A stretch of 64,000 nucleotides of DNA from Flavobacterium sp. 1355 (GCF_017833415.1 NZ_JAFICC010000009.1:1-64000), one strand, 5' to 3'; positions 32,321 through 42,139 are shown, counted from the stretch's first letter. Made by a program: numbers and translations. The notes: generated by a model from the sequence alone, not told the origin.

Positions 32321-33753
32321 TAGAATTGGAAATATATAAATTCTTTATAATCAGAAAACGTTCCAAAAGCCATAATTGCAGCAATAGCCAAGGCTATTTT
32401 CAACATGCTTCTTTTTCCGGACAGCGGTTCGATTTTTTTACGATTATTCCATTCAACCAAAATAAATAATCCAATTATAAGCAATAACTCATAGTTATAA
32501 CGTTCATTATCCAGATATTGAAATTTGAATTCTCTGTCTGTAACCATACGTTTTAAATATAAAACTGCGTCGGTAATTGTTCTTGCCCTAAAGAAAACCC
32601 ATGCAATACAGGTAAGGATAAACGTGTATAAAATACTGGTTATAACTTTGACAGAATCAAAATTAAACTTCAGCCGAATCTCATCCATATTGTTCCTGTT
32701 GCTATTTGATAAAAGCAAAGGCAGAAAATAAACCGCATTTATAAATCCCCAGACAACATAAGTCCAGTTGGCTCCGTGCCAAAAGCCACTGACTACAAAA
32801 ATGATAAAGGTATTTCTGATTTTTAGCCAGATTCCGCCTTTGCTGCCGCCTAAAGGAATGTATAAGTAATCGCGAAACCACGACGATAGCGAAATGTGCC
32901 AGCGGCGCCAGAATTCGGCAATATCTCTTGAAAAATAAGGATAATTGAAATTTCGCAATAAATCTAATCCGAACAATTTTGAAACTCCCAATGCAATATC
33001 TGAATATCCCGAAAAGTCTCCATAAATCTGAAAAGCAAAATATACAGCTCCCAAAATCAACGAAAATGAGTTCATTGAAGTGTAGTTATCAAAAATTGCA
33101 TTGGCGTATGTAGCACACGTATCGGCAATCACTACTTTTTTGACCAATCCCCAAACGATTTGATAAATTCCTTCTTTGGCTTTTTGTAAATCAAATTCTC
33201 TTTTTACTTTTATTTCGGGCAATAAATGTGTTGCTCTCTCAATTGGTCCTGCTACCAAAAGCGGAAAATAACTCACAAATAAAGAGTAATCAATAAAATT
33301 GTATTCGGCTTTTATTCGTTTATAATAAATATCAATTACATAAGATAATCCGTGGAAAGTGTAGAATGAAATCCCCACAGGAAGAATTACTTCCAGTAAA
33401 ATCGGACTGGCTTTTATTCCGGCTGAATTTAATAAATCGGAGAAAGAGTCCGCAAAAAAGTTATAGTATTTAAAAATTCCCAGGAAACCTAAATTCACAA
33501 TAATGCTTAACCAAAACCAAAATTTCCTGATTTTTTCTGATTTTCCTTTTTCAATTTGAATTCCTGTATAATAATCCAAAAACGTAGAGAAAACCAGTAA
33601 GAACAGAAATCTCCAATCCCAACAGGAATAAAAATAATAGCTGGCGACAATTAATAAAGCATTTTGAGTGCTTTTTGTTTTATTGAAGACAAACCAATAT
33701 AAAAAGAAAACGATTGGTAAAAAAATAGCAAATGCTAAGGAATTAAAAAACAT
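32320..33753 (-). CDS. MBOAT family O-acyltransferase (AlgI-like)
   Basis: This membrane-bound O-acyltransferase moves acetyl or acyl groups across the inner membrane onto polysaccharide. The 477-residue protein has about eleven membrane segments and the family motifs GPIERATHLLPE, GFSDIALG-like YSDIALGVSKLFG, FRDYLYIPLGGSKGG and SGFWHGANWTYVVWG, which holds the catalytic His. The C terminus is again hydrophobic. It is translationally coupled to the SGNH-like gene and follows a GT4 gene by 18 bp. Glycan O-acetylation is the likely role. Confidence 0.92.
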   Translation of the reverse strand: MFFNSLAFAIFLPIVFFLYWFVFNKTKSTQNALLIVASYYFYSCWDWRFLFLLVFSTFLDYYTGIQIEKGKSEKIRKFWFWLSIIVNLGFLGIFKYYNFFADSFSDLLNSAGIKASPILLEVILPVGISFYTFHGLSYVIDIYYKRIKAEYNFIDYSLFVSYFPLLVAGPIERATHLLPEIKVKREFDLQKAKEGIYQIVWGLVKKVVIADTCATYANAIFDNYTSMNSFSLILGAVYFAFQIYGDFSGYSDIALGVSKLFGLDLLRNFNYPYFSRDIAEFWRRWHISLSSWFRDYLYIPLGGSKGGIWLKIRNTFIIFVVSGFWHGANWTYVVWGFINAVYFLPLLLSNSNRNNMDEIRLKFNFDSVKVITSILYTFILTCIAWVFFRARTITDAVLYLKRMVTDREFKFQYLDNERYNYELLLIIGLFILVEWNNRKKIEPLSGKRSMLKIALAIAAIMAFGTFSDYKEFIYFQF

Positions 33754-33771
33754 CTAGGTATTTATGAAATT

Positions 33772-34863
33772 TTAAATTTGATCTGTTTTATCTGAAAGTA
33801 GTTGAAAATGATCCTCTACCATTTTCGGCAAAGAAAAGGAATTGTCAATTAATTCCCTTGTATTAATTGATATCTTTTTGTTCCCTAAATAAAGATCCTC
33901 AAGGATTTTGCTCAATGCTTTGAAGTCTTTGGCTTTGAGAATATAACCATTTTCTGCATTGGTGATTGCTTCCTTATTTCCTCCGACATCTGTGGTAATC
34001 ACGGGAACATTTGCAGCCAGACTTTCTAAAATAGACAAACTGAAACATTCCATATGAGTGGGCTGCAGCATATAATCGTATCGGCAAAAAATCTCATTGA
34101 GGTTTGGTTTACTTCCCATAAAAGCAAAACATTCTTCGAGTTTATACTGCATTATTTTTTCTGCTAGTTGCTCCTTATAAGGCCCGTCTCCATAAATATC
34201 AATCTTAATTTCATTTCTGATAGTTGCCGGAAGATTATTTACGGCTTCTATTAAATCCTGTATCCCTTTTGATTCTCTTAAATGTGATGCTACTAAAAAG
34301 CGTGGTTTTACAACGTTTCGGATCTCTCTGACCAAAATGGCTTCTAGAATAACTCCGTTATAAATTGTTTTTGTTTTCGATTTTAAATGAGAACCAAAAT
34401 CTTTCAAAATTTCATTGACCGTATAATCAGAAACTCCGATAAAAACATCTATGTATTTTGAATATAAAAAACCTTTTATCCTTTTATTGATTTTCTTTTT
34501 GAAAGGATATCCGCTTAAAGGTCTTGGATTATGATCTATCGCAATAATTTCTGCATCTGAAATTTTCTTTGTTTTTTGGAAAAATGGCGTACATAATTCG
34601 ACAAAATGGGTAATAATATTCGAATACGCAGGTTTATTTTCTTCATAAAAATCCAGAAAATTGTTTTCTACGCTTTTATTTTCATCACTATAGATTGTGA
34701 GGTTTGAATATCCTCCATGATCAGAATAATTTGGAAAAAACCAATCTGCCTGAATATTATTTTCTTTGCACTTTTTATCAAAGTCCCAGAAAAAATAATC
34801 CATTCCTCCCACTCTTTCCGGAAGTAACTGATAGTTGCAGATTATGGCTATTTTTTTATTCAT
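33772..34863 (-). CDS. Glycosyltransferase family 4
   Basis: The start is set at the ATG of 34863 (NKKIAIICNYQLLPERVGGMD); an ATG at 34887 would lengthen the overlap with the upstream gene and adds a non-conserved extension. The chosen start overlaps the 34856 gene by 8 nt. The 363-residue protein has the GT-B form: a GG(M) N-terminal loop, donor domain starting PRFLVASHLRESKGIQDL, and the E-x7-E pair in HMECFSLSILESLAANVPVI. The MBOAT gene follows 18 bp downstream. Specificity is unknown. Confidence 0.86.
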   Translation of the reverse strand: MNKKIAIICNYQLLPERVGGMDYFFWDFDKKCKENNIQADWFFPNYSDHGGYSNLTIYSDENKSVENNFLDFYEENKPAYSNIITHFVELCTPFFQKTKKISDAEIIAIDHNPRPLSGYPFKKKINKRIKGFLYSKYIDVFIGVSDYTVNEILKDFGSHLKSKTKTIYNGVILEAILVREIRNVVKPRFLVASHLRESKGIQDLIEAVNNLPATIRNEIKIDIYGDGPYKEQLAEKIMQYKLEECFAFMGSKPNLNEIFCRYDYMLQPTHMECFSLSILESLAANVPVITTDVGGNKEAITNAENGYILKAKDFKALSKILEDLYLGNKKISINTRELIDNSFSLPKMVEDHFQLLSDKTDQI

Positions 34864-36253
34864 TGAAGTGATATAAAACCTCAGCAATTCGCTTGCTGGT
34901 TTGTGGTAATTTCTGGCCTATTTGCAAATCAATCATTTTTTTTCTGTCTGCAGTCCGCTCAGTCGGATTACTAAAAGATTGATTGATCTGATGTATTAAT
35001 TCTGTTTTGTCTTTTGCAATTGTAACAGCATTACCATCTATAACTTTTTTGTAATGAATGTAATTTAAAAATCGCTGATCATCGTATAATCCATTTTCAG
35101 GATTACCAAAGACCGTATTAATTACAGGTTTATCAAATAACATAAAGTCAAGACTCATTGTAGAACACATATTTATACTCAAATCGGAGTTTTCTAATAA
35201 TGACCTCAAGTCGGTAATATCTTCGTGACTTGGTATTCTTTGGGACCAGCTTTCCTGATGATTTTCTCTTGTAAGTATCCACTTTGGAACGTTCCAGATA
35301 ATCTCAGGATATTCTTCTCTGATAGTTTTAAATCTTCTGTCGTCTTCTGCCGGTGATGTTCTTACCAGAAGCTGTACCGGAAACTTAATTTCATTATTTC
35401 TAATTGCTTCTGCAATTGCTTTGATTACTATCGGATCGTTTGGCCCAATAGAAACGTCTGCACAGCTGTAGCAAATTATTTTTTTATCAGAATCTAAGTT
35501 GAATTTGGCAAAGAAGTTTTCCTTTGACGATTCATATTTAGGAAGAACGTAGGGCTCAAACTGAGGAGTTCCCACAATTTTTACGTTTTCATCTTTTACA
35601 TTTGGATAAAAATAAAGCAGTTCCTCTTTCATCAACTGGCTCCATACCAAAAAGTGATCAAAGCTACCCAGCATTCGCCCTTTTGATGCCAGATTATCCC
35701 AACTAAAAATAAAAGTACTTGTCGGAATACCAGACTGAATAGCCGCATATAAAAAAGGCGCCAGATAAGGCGGTCGCTGATGTGTAAAAAATAAATGTGA
35801 AGGTTTATCTTTCTTAAGTATCTCAATATATTCTTCGGTTATTTTATTTTTAGAAAAAGAAGAAAACTGAAGCTTTTCTGCAAATAAAATACTTGAATTT
35901 GAATGTATAAATTTGGTAAATATATAAAGTCCTTTTACAAATAATGATCGGGCAGAATTGTTTTTGGGATAACCTACAAGCAGATTATCGTTCATTCCAT
36001 AAAAGCTTTTATACTTTTGCAAATGCGCCAATTCTTTCCATTTTCTGAAAGCCCAGGTTGATTTTCCTTCTTTAAAAACAGAAAGTTCTTTTATCTCGAG
36101 TTTAAGATTATCCAAATTTTGATAACAGGTTTCTGGCAAACCGGAATAGACTATAATTTTATCAAATTGGGCTGATGCTTCTGTTATGAAATCGCTCATA
36201 ACAAAATTTCTAAATCCTACGCCGTCAGTTATTACTACTCCTAACTTTTTCAT
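34856..36253 (-). CDS. GT-B-like transferase-related protein (unrecognised family)
   Basis: This 465-residue soluble protein has no clear named family. The N terminus KKLGVVITDGVGFRNFVMSDF and the C-terminal block NSDLSINMCSTMSLDFMLFDKPVINTVFG resemble CDP-glycerol glycerophosphotransferase- or capsule-type GT-B proteins. In such proteins a Ser/Asp-rich motif lies before the donor-binding helix. A central FIFSWDNLASKGRM segment and VKIVGTPQF precede the putative donor domain. The gene overlaps the 36250 gene by 4 nt and the GT4 downstream by 8 nt. I infer a transferase; the substrate is unknown. Confidence 0.65.
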   Translation of the reverse strand: MKKLGVVITDGVGFRNFVMSDFITEASAQFDKIIVYSGLPETCYQNLDNLKLEIKELSVFKEGKSTWAFRKWKELAHLQKYKSFYGMNDNLLVGYPKNNSARSLFVKGLYIFTKFIHSNSSILFAEKLQFSSFSKNKITEEYIEILKKDKPSHLFFTHQRPPYLAPFLYAAIQSGIPTSTFIFSWDNLASKGRMLGSFDHFLVWSQLMKEELLYFYPNVKDENVKIVGTPQFEPYVLPKYESSKENFFAKFNLDSDKKIICYSCADVSIGPNDPIVIKAIAEAIRNNEIKFPVQLLVRTSPAEDDRRFKTIREEYPEIIWNVPKWILTRENHQESWSQRIPSHEDITDLRSLLENSDLSINMCSTMSLDFMLFDKPVINTVFGNPENGLYDDQRFLNYIHYKKVIDGNAVTIAKDKTELIHQINQSFSNPTERTADRKKMIDLQIGQKLPQTSKRIAEVLYHFNE

Positions 36254-37050
36254 TTCTGTTTTTTGCTTTTAAATTTTTTGACAATCCTTTGGTAATTTTT
36301 TTTAATTTTTTGAATTAAAAAAAATGTTTTGTCTTTAAAAATTATTGGATCAGAAGTTTTATTCTCTTCAAAATGTAATAACCCAAATATGTTATTTATT
36401 CTTTTGGTATGCTTTTCATTTATTCCATAAGACCGCGCAAACCACGTATGATACAAAAACACTTTATCATTATAAAGTACTGTATTTGCAATCTGATCTG
36501 AATTCATCTGGGCGTCTAAAAAAAGAAATTTTTTGTTTTTTCTTCTCATCCAGAAATAAAACCCATAATAAGGTTCATAAATACTGTTTACATCATACTG
36601 ACCTGGAAGACCTGAAAGATCATCTCTAAATTCGTCCTTTTTGATATAATGATTTTTGAGTATTTCTTTTTTGTTCCAGATTTTTTCCAGGTCTTTGAAA
36701 TTTATAATCGAAAAGAAAGTATTTACAGCATACGGATTATAAATTCTGTGTGCAATCATTCCACCATCACGAACACCGCAAACCATATAATTTTCAGACT
36801 GCATTTTATTTATAATATCAAAAAACACAGTAGAATCCTGAAACAATACATCTTCATCGGCCATAATAAGCCAATCTAAATTCTTGTTTTTCAGTTTATC
36901 CATCATATAAAATATGCTGTCCAAACCATGCATTCCGTTTCTTCCGTCAATCACATATTTTTGAATATCCTGAGGAAAAAACTGAGAACTTTTAGCATAT
37001 AAATCAAAGTTTATTACTGTCGAAAGTATTGCTATTTTAGATTCTGCCAT
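36250..37050 (-). CDS. GT-A-like putative glycosyltransferase
   Basis: I recognise no named family for this 266-residue protein. It starts KIAILSTVINFDLYAKSSQFF and has an acidic motif LIMADEDVLF near residue 63, in the place of the DxD metal motif of GT-A folds. An aromatic-rich PYYGFYFWMRRKN and a basic lysine-rich C-terminal tail follow. The tail suggests peripheral membrane association. It is coupled to the 34856 gene by a 4-nt overlap, and neuC lies upstream 21 bp away, so it may transfer or prepare the nonulosonic sugar; that is speculation from position. Confidence 0.6.
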   Translation of the reverse strand: MAESKIAILSTVINFDLYAKSSQFFPQDIQKYVIDGRNGMHGLDSIFYMMDKLKNKNLDWLIMADEDVLFQDSTVFFDIINKMQSENYMVCGVRDGGMIAHRIYNPYAVNTFFSIINFKDLEKIWNKKEILKNHYIKKDEFRDDLSGLPGQYDVNSIYEPYYGFYFWMRRKNKKFLFLDAQMNSDQIANTVLYNDKVFLYHTWFARSYGINEKHTKRINNIFGLLHFEENKTSDPIIFKDKTFFLIQKIKKNYQRIVKKFKSKKQK

Positions 37051-37071
37051 TTTTAATTTATATATATCAGA

Positions 37072-38193
37072 TCAGTTATCCCGAAATTGTTTTTGATGAT
37101 TTAGTTTCCAAATATCTTCTTTTTGAAGACATTCAAGAAATAACTCATTACTATTTCCATTTCCAAAATCATCTTCTACAATTTGTACTTTATGAGAGTC
37201 GATAATAGATAGGGCCCCTTTAATGCTGTTTTCAGAATAATCAGTATTTACAATATCAGCATGAATCGCTCTGTTTTGCTGACGGGTCCCTATATTTATT
37301 ATCGGTATTCCGTAATAAGGCGCTTCTCTGATTCCTGCACTACTGTTGCCAATTATAAACTGGCTATTCTTCAATAATGTTAAAAAATATTCAAAACGAA
37401 TGGAAGGAAAAATCCTGAATCTTGCATTTTCTTTTAATTTTTGATACGCATCGATTATAAACTGGCTTCCTAAATCATTGTTCGGAAAAATAACAACATA
37501 GTTATGATAATCCTGCAATAAAGTATTTACAAAATTTTCTGTGTAATTTTTCATTTGTTTGAATTCTGTAGTCACAGGATGAAACATTACTACTGCAAAT
37601 TTTTCAAAATCGATTTTATAATAGTTTTTTACTGTTCCTAAATTAGGCAGCTGATCTGAAAACATAATATCGATGTCCGGCGAACCTATGGTAAAAATAG
37701 ACTCTTTTATCTCTCCCATTTGTATTAATCTTTTCTGAGCCTGTTTATTGGACACAAAATGAATGTGACTCAATTTACTAACGCTATGCCTGATCAATTC
37801 ATCTACAGTTCCGGAAATTTCACCACCCTCAATATGTGAAACCAAAATATTATTAAGTGAACCTACAATTGCACCGGCTAACGTTTCTACCCTATCACCA
37901 TGTACTATAATCATGTCAGGATTTACTTCTTTGCAATATTTGGATAATCCTTCTATGGTTTTGGCAAGTGTCAAATCCATAGTTGTTTCGTGGGTATGGT
38001 TTTGAAAAGTATGTATATTTTTAAAATTACAGCGTTCGATTTCAATCAGTGTATATCCATATTCTTCCTGTAGATGCATACCGGTTACAAACACAAAAAC
38101 TTCAAAATCCTGACGGTCTTCAAGAATCTGAATTAATGATTTTATTTTACCAAAATCAGCACGTGTACCAGTAAGAAAAAGGATTTTTTTCAT
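37072..38193 (-). CDS. neuC: Hydrolysing UDP-N-acetylglucosamine 2-epimerase (NeuC family)
   Basis: Enzymes of this family hydrolyse and epimerise UDP-GlcNAc to ManNAc (NeuC) or a di-N-acetyl analogue (LegG). At 373 residues the family motifs are clear: FLTGTRADFGKI at the N terminus, VHGDRVETLAGA, SHIEGGEISGTVDELIRH, and GNSSAGIREAPYYGIPIINIG in the UDP-binding half. The next genes downstream in the pathway, neuB and neuA, lie immediately upstream on the same strand (51 bp and 15 bp spacing), forming a nonulosonic acid module. Sialic versus legionaminic precursor cannot be decided from sequence. Confidence 0.9.
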   Translation of the reverse strand: MKKILFLTGTRADFGKIKSLIQILEDRQDFEVFVFVTGMHLQEEYGYTLIEIERCNFKNIHTFQNHTHETTMDLTLAKTIEGLSKYCKEVNPDMIIVHGDRVETLAGAIVGSLNNILVSHIEGGEISGTVDELIRHSVSKLSHIHFVSNKQAQKRLIQMGEIKESIFTIGSPDIDIMFSDQLPNLGTVKNYYKIDFEKFAVVMFHPVTTEFKQMKNYTENFVNTLLQDYHNYVVIFPNNDLGSQFIIDAYQKLKENARFRIFPSIRFEYFLTLLKNSQFIIGNSSAGIREAPYYGIPIINIGTRQQNRAIHADIVNTDYSENSIKGALSIIDSHKVQIVEDDFGNGNSNELFLECLQKEDIWKLNHQKQFRDN

Positions 38194-38244
38194 TGTTTAA
38201 TTAAAACTGCCTCTAAAAAATATTGCATTAAAGTTTAAGGAATA

Positions 38245-39285
38245 TTACTTAATATCGTCCCAGGTAAGCTGTTCGTCATTCTCAATATCTCTTGTGGCTG
38301 TTTTACCCAGGATATCATTAAAACGCTCCGCCAGAATTTTGCCGGTTCCGGGACGTTTTACCCAAATATTTTCCTTGGTAAAAATTTCTCCTTTTTTTAT
38401 TCCCTGAATAGCGCAAACCGTTGCAAAAGCAAAATCAATAGTGACTTGTTCTTCTAATGCCGGTTTTTTTGTTCCTCCTCGCATTAAGGCGATTTCTGTA
38501 CTTGAAATTATTAGTTCCTGACAGGCTTTTTCATCCATACTACAAACAATATCTGGTCCGGTACGCTGCATGTGATCGGTAAAATGTCTTTCTAAAATAC
38601 TGGCGCCAAGAGCAACTGCACCAAGACACGCATTATTATTCAGCGTATGGTCACTCAGACCAAAAACTTTATCGGGAAAAGCTTCATGTAATTCTGTCAT
38701 TGCTCCAAAACGAACCAAATGAATTGGTGTTGGATACAAATTGGTTGTGTGCAATAAAGCTACCGGAATATTATGTTTATCAAAAATGGTAACCGCTTTC
38801 TGAATACTTTCTATTGTATTCATTCCGGTGCTTAAGATTACCGGTTTGCCAAACGAAGCAATGTGTTCTAATAATGGGTAATTATTACATTCTCCCGAGC
38901 CAATTTTATAGGCCGGGATATCGAATTTTTTTAATCTTTCGGCCGCTGCACGGGAAAATGGTGTTGAAATAAAAATCATGTCTTTACTTTCAACATAATT
39001 CTTCAATTCAAATTCCTCTTCTTCATTTAAGGAACAGCGTTCCATAATTTCATAAATAGAAACATCGGCATTTCCAGGGATTACTTTTTTTGCGGCACCG
39101 CTCATTTCATCCTCTACGATATGTGTCTGATGTTTTACTACCTCAACTCCTGCTCTGTGAGCTGCATCTACCATTTCTTTGGCTACCCGCAGAGAACCTT
39201 CATGATTAATCCCTATTTCGGCAATTACTAATGGCGGATAGTCCAGGCCTATCTTTCGTCCGGCTATTTCTATAAATGGATTCAT
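38245..39285 (-). CDS. neuB: N-acetylneuraminate (nonulosonate) synthase
   Basis: NeuB condenses ManNAc (or a 6-deoxy di-N-acetyl analogue) with phosphoenolpyruvate to form a nine-carbon acid. The TIM-barrel domain contains [40 protein letters not shown] and the metal-binding [12 protein letters not shown]. The C-terminal antifreeze-like SAF domain (about 285-346) ends [13 protein letters not shown] and [14 protein letters not shown]. At 346 residues it has full length. It is flanked by neuC and neuA. Homologues making sialic, legionaminic and pseudaminic acids share these features. Confidence 0.94.
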   Translation of the reverse strand: MNPFIEIAGRKIGLDYPPLVIAEIGINHEGSLRVAKEMVDAAHRAGVEVVKHQTHIVEDEMSGAAKKVIPGNADVSIYEIMERCSLNEEEEFELKNYVESKDMIFISTPFSRAAAERLKKFDIPAYKIGSGECNNYPLLEHIASFGKPVILSTGMNTIESIQKAVTIFDKHNIPVALLHTTNLYPTPIHLVRFGAMTELHEAFPDKVFGLSDHTLNNNACLGAVALGASILERHFTDHMQRTGPDIVCSMDEKACQELIISSTEIALMRGGTKKPALEEQVTIDFAFATVCAIQGIKKGEIFTKENIWVKRPGTGKILAERFNDILGKTATRDIENDEQLTWDDIK

Positions 39286-39300
39286 AAATAAAATTATTTA

Positions 39301-39969
39301 TTATATGTTTTTGTTTTTGGAAAGTAGATATTCCGCATAATCAAAATCTTCCTGCGTATCAATATCAACTTCGGCAAAAATATGATTTATCTCGAATGGA
39401 AATGCATTTTCTGAAATAATTATATTATCAAGAATTAATGCTGCTTTTGTGATATATAATAAACCATTTTCGAAAAAAAGCGGCTCTAAATCCTGACTTC
39501 TTTGTCCGATTTCATAATTATATGGAATAAACTTATTATCAGCGATTTTTCCAAATTTCTGATGATTTCGCGAAACAGTAAATAAACTGTTGCATTTTTC
39601 TTTTTGGTAGTAGGCAAAAGCTTCATTGAGTAAGCTTTGAGGACGCAGCGGATTTGTAGCCTGCAACAAAACAACATTTTCTACCGGTTCATTAATTTGT
39701 TCTAATGCATTTCTTAATGCTGAAACTGTTGGTTCTGTATCTCCCGAAATATTCTCTGGCCTGTCAATTACTTTTGCTCCAAATTCTAATGCAATTTTCT
39801 TAATTTCATTATCCTCTGTCGATACATAAATTTCGTCTATAATTTCTTTATTGGCCTGAGCATACAAAATACTGTGAGCCAATAAAGGAATTTCTCCTAA
39901 TATTTTGATGTTCTTCTGAGGCAGTCTTTTAGAACCTCCACGAGCCGGAATTATAGCAATTGTTTTCAT
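39301..39969 (-). CDS. neuA: Acylneuraminate cytidylyltransferase
   Basis: This enzyme activates the nine-carbon acid as a CMP-sugar using CTP. The nucleotide-binding N terminus IIPARGGSKRLPQKNI is exact for the family, followed by YVSTEDNEIKK, VVLLQATNPLRP, the ENGLLYI block, and the metal-binding VDIDTQEDFDYAE at the C terminus. The length of 222 residues matches the short form without a C-terminal esterase domain. With neuB and neuC it completes a CMP-nonulosonate pathway. It lies 9 bp after the 39979 GT2 gene. Confidence 0.93.
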   Translation of the reverse strand: MKTIAIIPARGGSKRLPQKNIKILGEIPLLAHSILYAQANKEIIDEIYVSTEDNEIKKIALEFGAKVIDRPENISGDTEPTVSALRNALEQINEPVENVVLLQATNPLRPQSLLNEAFAYYQKEKCNSLFTVSRNHQKFGKIADNKFIPYNYEIGQRSQDLEPLFFENGLLYITKAALILDNIIISENAFPFEINHIFAEVDIDTQEDFDYAEYLLSKNKNI

Positions 39970-39978
39970 ACAGCAAAA

Positions 39979-40902
39979 TTATTTATCTCCTGGTTTCCAA
40001 TAGATTTTTGTCTCTTCTAATTTTTGATACGCATTAAATTCCTGAATTGATAATCTGTTTTTGTTTTTTATAATTTTCGGAATCGAAAAAAACAAATTTA
40101 AAATAGCCAATAAAATTGCTTTTAAGGCTTTAAAATCGCCTTTAAAAACTTTTAACTTCAATTGAATCCAAATAGAATAGGCTATTTTTTTGGGAATTAA
40201 TTTTATCGGGTAAAATAAAAAATATAAATACCATCCGGCACGCAATGATCGTTGCAATCGTAAGCTGTAATCTGCATTTTTTTTTCGGGATTTTACATCT
40301 ACTCGGTGGTTAACCAAAACATCAGGCAGATAATATATTTCCCATTTTTTTTTGAAAAGCTGATAGGATGCAAAATCTTCTTCCCCGTAAAAAACAAACC
40401 AGGCCGGATAATCGGGTATATCACGCCAGGCACTCATACGCCAAACATGCCCGCATCCGACAAAACTTTTCATACGATAGGAGTTTTTATCAGAGTGATA
40501 TGTTTCGGGTTCTTGTAAGCCCCAAAAAATCCTAAAACTAAACAAACCGGTTTTTGGATTTTCATCAAAAGCTTTTAGAATAATTTCAAAAGGATTTTGA
40601 GTTATAAAATGTGCATCATCATCAATAGAAATTGCAAATTCTGAAGTAACCAAATTCAGTAATCTGTTTCGGCTATAAATTAATCCTTTGCTTTCAGAAT
40701 TAGTAATTAATTGAATTTTAGGAAAATTATCCTGAATATAGGAAGCCGTTCCGTCGGTAGAACCATCATCACATATAATACAATTTACATTTTCTTTGTC
40801 TAACAAATACTGAATTTTACCTAAAGTAAAAATTAAATCCTCTTTGCGGTTTTTAGTAGTTATTAAAATGGAAAAACTGGAATTTTGCATTCTTTTATTC
40901 AT
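39979..40902 (-). CDS. Glycosyltransferase family 2
   Basis: This is a GT-A inverting transferase of 307 residues. It starts SFSILITTKNRKEDLIFTLG after a short leader, with CIICDDGSTDGT and the metal-binding IDDDAHF near residue 95, and a later FYGEEDFASYQLF (catalytic base region). The C-terminal third carries a hydrophobic pair of segments (YLYFLFYPIKLIPKKIAY) that may associate with the membrane. The start at 40902 overlaps the upstream gene by 8 nt; an ATG at 40890 would avoid this. It lies next to neuA. Specificity is unknown. Confidence 0.84.
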   Translation of the reverse strand: MNKRMQNSSFSILITTKNRKEDLIFTLGKIQYLLDKENVNCIICDDGSTDGTASYIQDNFPKIQLITNSESKGLIYSRNRLLNLVTSEFAISIDDDAHFITQNPFEIILKAFDENPKTGLFSFRIFWGLQEPETYHSDKNSYRMKSFVGCGHVWRMSAWRDIPDYPAWFVFYGEEDFASYQLFKKKWEIYYLPDVLVNHRVDVKSRKKNADYSLRLQRSLRAGWYLYFLFYPIKLIPKKIAYSIWIQLKLKVFKGDFKALKAILLAILNLFFSIPKIIKNKNRLSIQEFNAYQKLEETKIYWKPGDK

Positions 40903-42139
40903 TATTATTTAAGATGCTCATGATTTCTTTTAAATGTGCGACAGAAACATAACTTTCTAAGTCTTTTCTATTTAAAAGTAAATTATCAGGATTTTGTTTC
41001 CATACCTGATATAATTTTTCAATCAGTTGCGCAATTTTATTCACATCGTCTACTTCTGACCAAAAAGAATACCCTCCTCCTAATAGCCGTCTCGTTTCAC
41101 TATAATATGGTGCCAGTGAAAGAATTGTTTTGTCGGCCTCAACACAATGAGGAAACTTCGCCGGCAAAAAAGGGCTTATTTCTCCTTTTGCTTCTAAAAT
41201 AATATTTACTGAAACATTTTTTTGCAAATGATAAACCTCATCAAAGGCTTTATTGCCATTATGAATATAAATCTGAGAAATATTATATTGTTTTAGCATT
41301 TCACTATGGTAAGAAGCATCTCCGAGTAAAATAAGTTTTGCATCATTTTTTGCTGATGGGTTATTTTCAAGAAAGAGCGTAAAACCTTTCAGTAATCCTT
41401 CCGGAGAACGCTGTTTCATCAAATTTCCGGCATGCATTAAATTAAACTGAGAAGCATCAAAATAAGAAGGAAAATCAGTATTCTGAACTTCGTATTTTTC
41501 ATTTTGATGTGGAATTATGATTCCTGTTTTAGAAAATTCAGGAAAATAGCTCGACATCCATTCCTTTAACAACTGACTTGGAAAAGCAGTGTAATTTGCT
41601 TTCTGAGATAGTTCCTGAAAGAAAAATTCTTTGAAGTCATATCCAGGCTCCACCCAGTTGTAAGGTCTTGGATAATAATGAAAAGGATACGGATCATGTA
41701 TATATGCCATCCATTTTTTGTGCAGTTGAGGTAATTTAAGAACTGCATAGTGAGGTCTAAAGCTAGCTCCCTTGCTCAGAGTAAGTACCAAATCAGGATC
41801 AAATGATTGTTTTTTTAAGGCGCTGCTAATACTTTTTATATCATTAAAAAAGGTAAACGAAAAACCAAATCTTTTTTCAAAAAAAGGTGCAAGATTTACT
41901 TTAAAATTTCTACTGAAAACTCTCTGAAACCTACTTAAAAAGTATAAAAAACTATACTTAATTTCTGGTATCTTAAATGTATTTATCTTTTTTAAGTTTA
42001 TATTTCTCCGGGTGTAATGATAAACTAAAAGTTCAAATCCGGCTTCATGCAAATTATTAATCAGCGCCACATTTGCTTTAGATCCGCTGCTGTCATCTAT
42101 GTTTATAGAATCGACTACAATAAGTATTTTTTTTATCAT
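40895..42139 (-). CDS. Glycosyltransferase-like protein, GT-B fold, atypical
   Basis: The start is set at the ATG of 42139 (IKKILIVVDSINIDDSSG); the longer frame to 42163 lies within the neighbouring gene. The 414-residue protein has a GT4-style N-terminal domain and a donor half beginning FNLMHAGNLMKQRSPEGLLKG. The E-x7-E motif is not in its usual form; the region reads ILEAKGEISPFLPAKFPHCVEADK, with Glu residues at other spacing. It could belong to a divergent GT4 subgroup. It lies 1 bp after the hexapeptide acetyltransferase gene and upstream of a GT2 gene. Confidence 0.75.
   Translation of the reverse strand: MIKKILIVVDSINIDDSSGSKANVALINNLHEAGFELLVYHYTRRNINLKKINTFKIPEIKYSFLYFLSRFQRVFSRNFKVNLAPFFEKRFGFSFTFFNDIKSISSALKKQSFDPDLVLTLSKGASFRPHYAVLKLPQLHKKWMAYIHDPYPFHYYPRPYNWVEPGYDFKEFFFQELSQKANYTAFPSQLLKEWMSSYFPEFSKTGIIIPHQNEKYEVQNTDFPSYFDASQFNLMHAGNLMKQRSPEGLLKGFTLFLENNPSAKNDAKLILLGDASYHSEMLKQYNISQIYIHNGNKAFDEVYHLQKNVSVNIILEAKGEISPFLPAKFPHCVEADKTILSLAPYYSETRRLLGGGYSFWSEVDDVNKIAQLIEKLYQVWKQNPDNLLLNRKDLESYVSVAHLKEIMSILNNNE

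Noticed and set aside
37072..38193. neuC as a second wecB
   Set aside because: Motifs TGTRADFGKI and HIEGGEISGTVDELIRH follow the hydrolysing NeuC/LegG type, and it is linked to neuB and neuA.
37747..38193. A riboswitch in the gaps of the polysaccharide locus
   Set aside because: The gaps are too short and AT-rich, and no conserved riboswitch core was recognisable.
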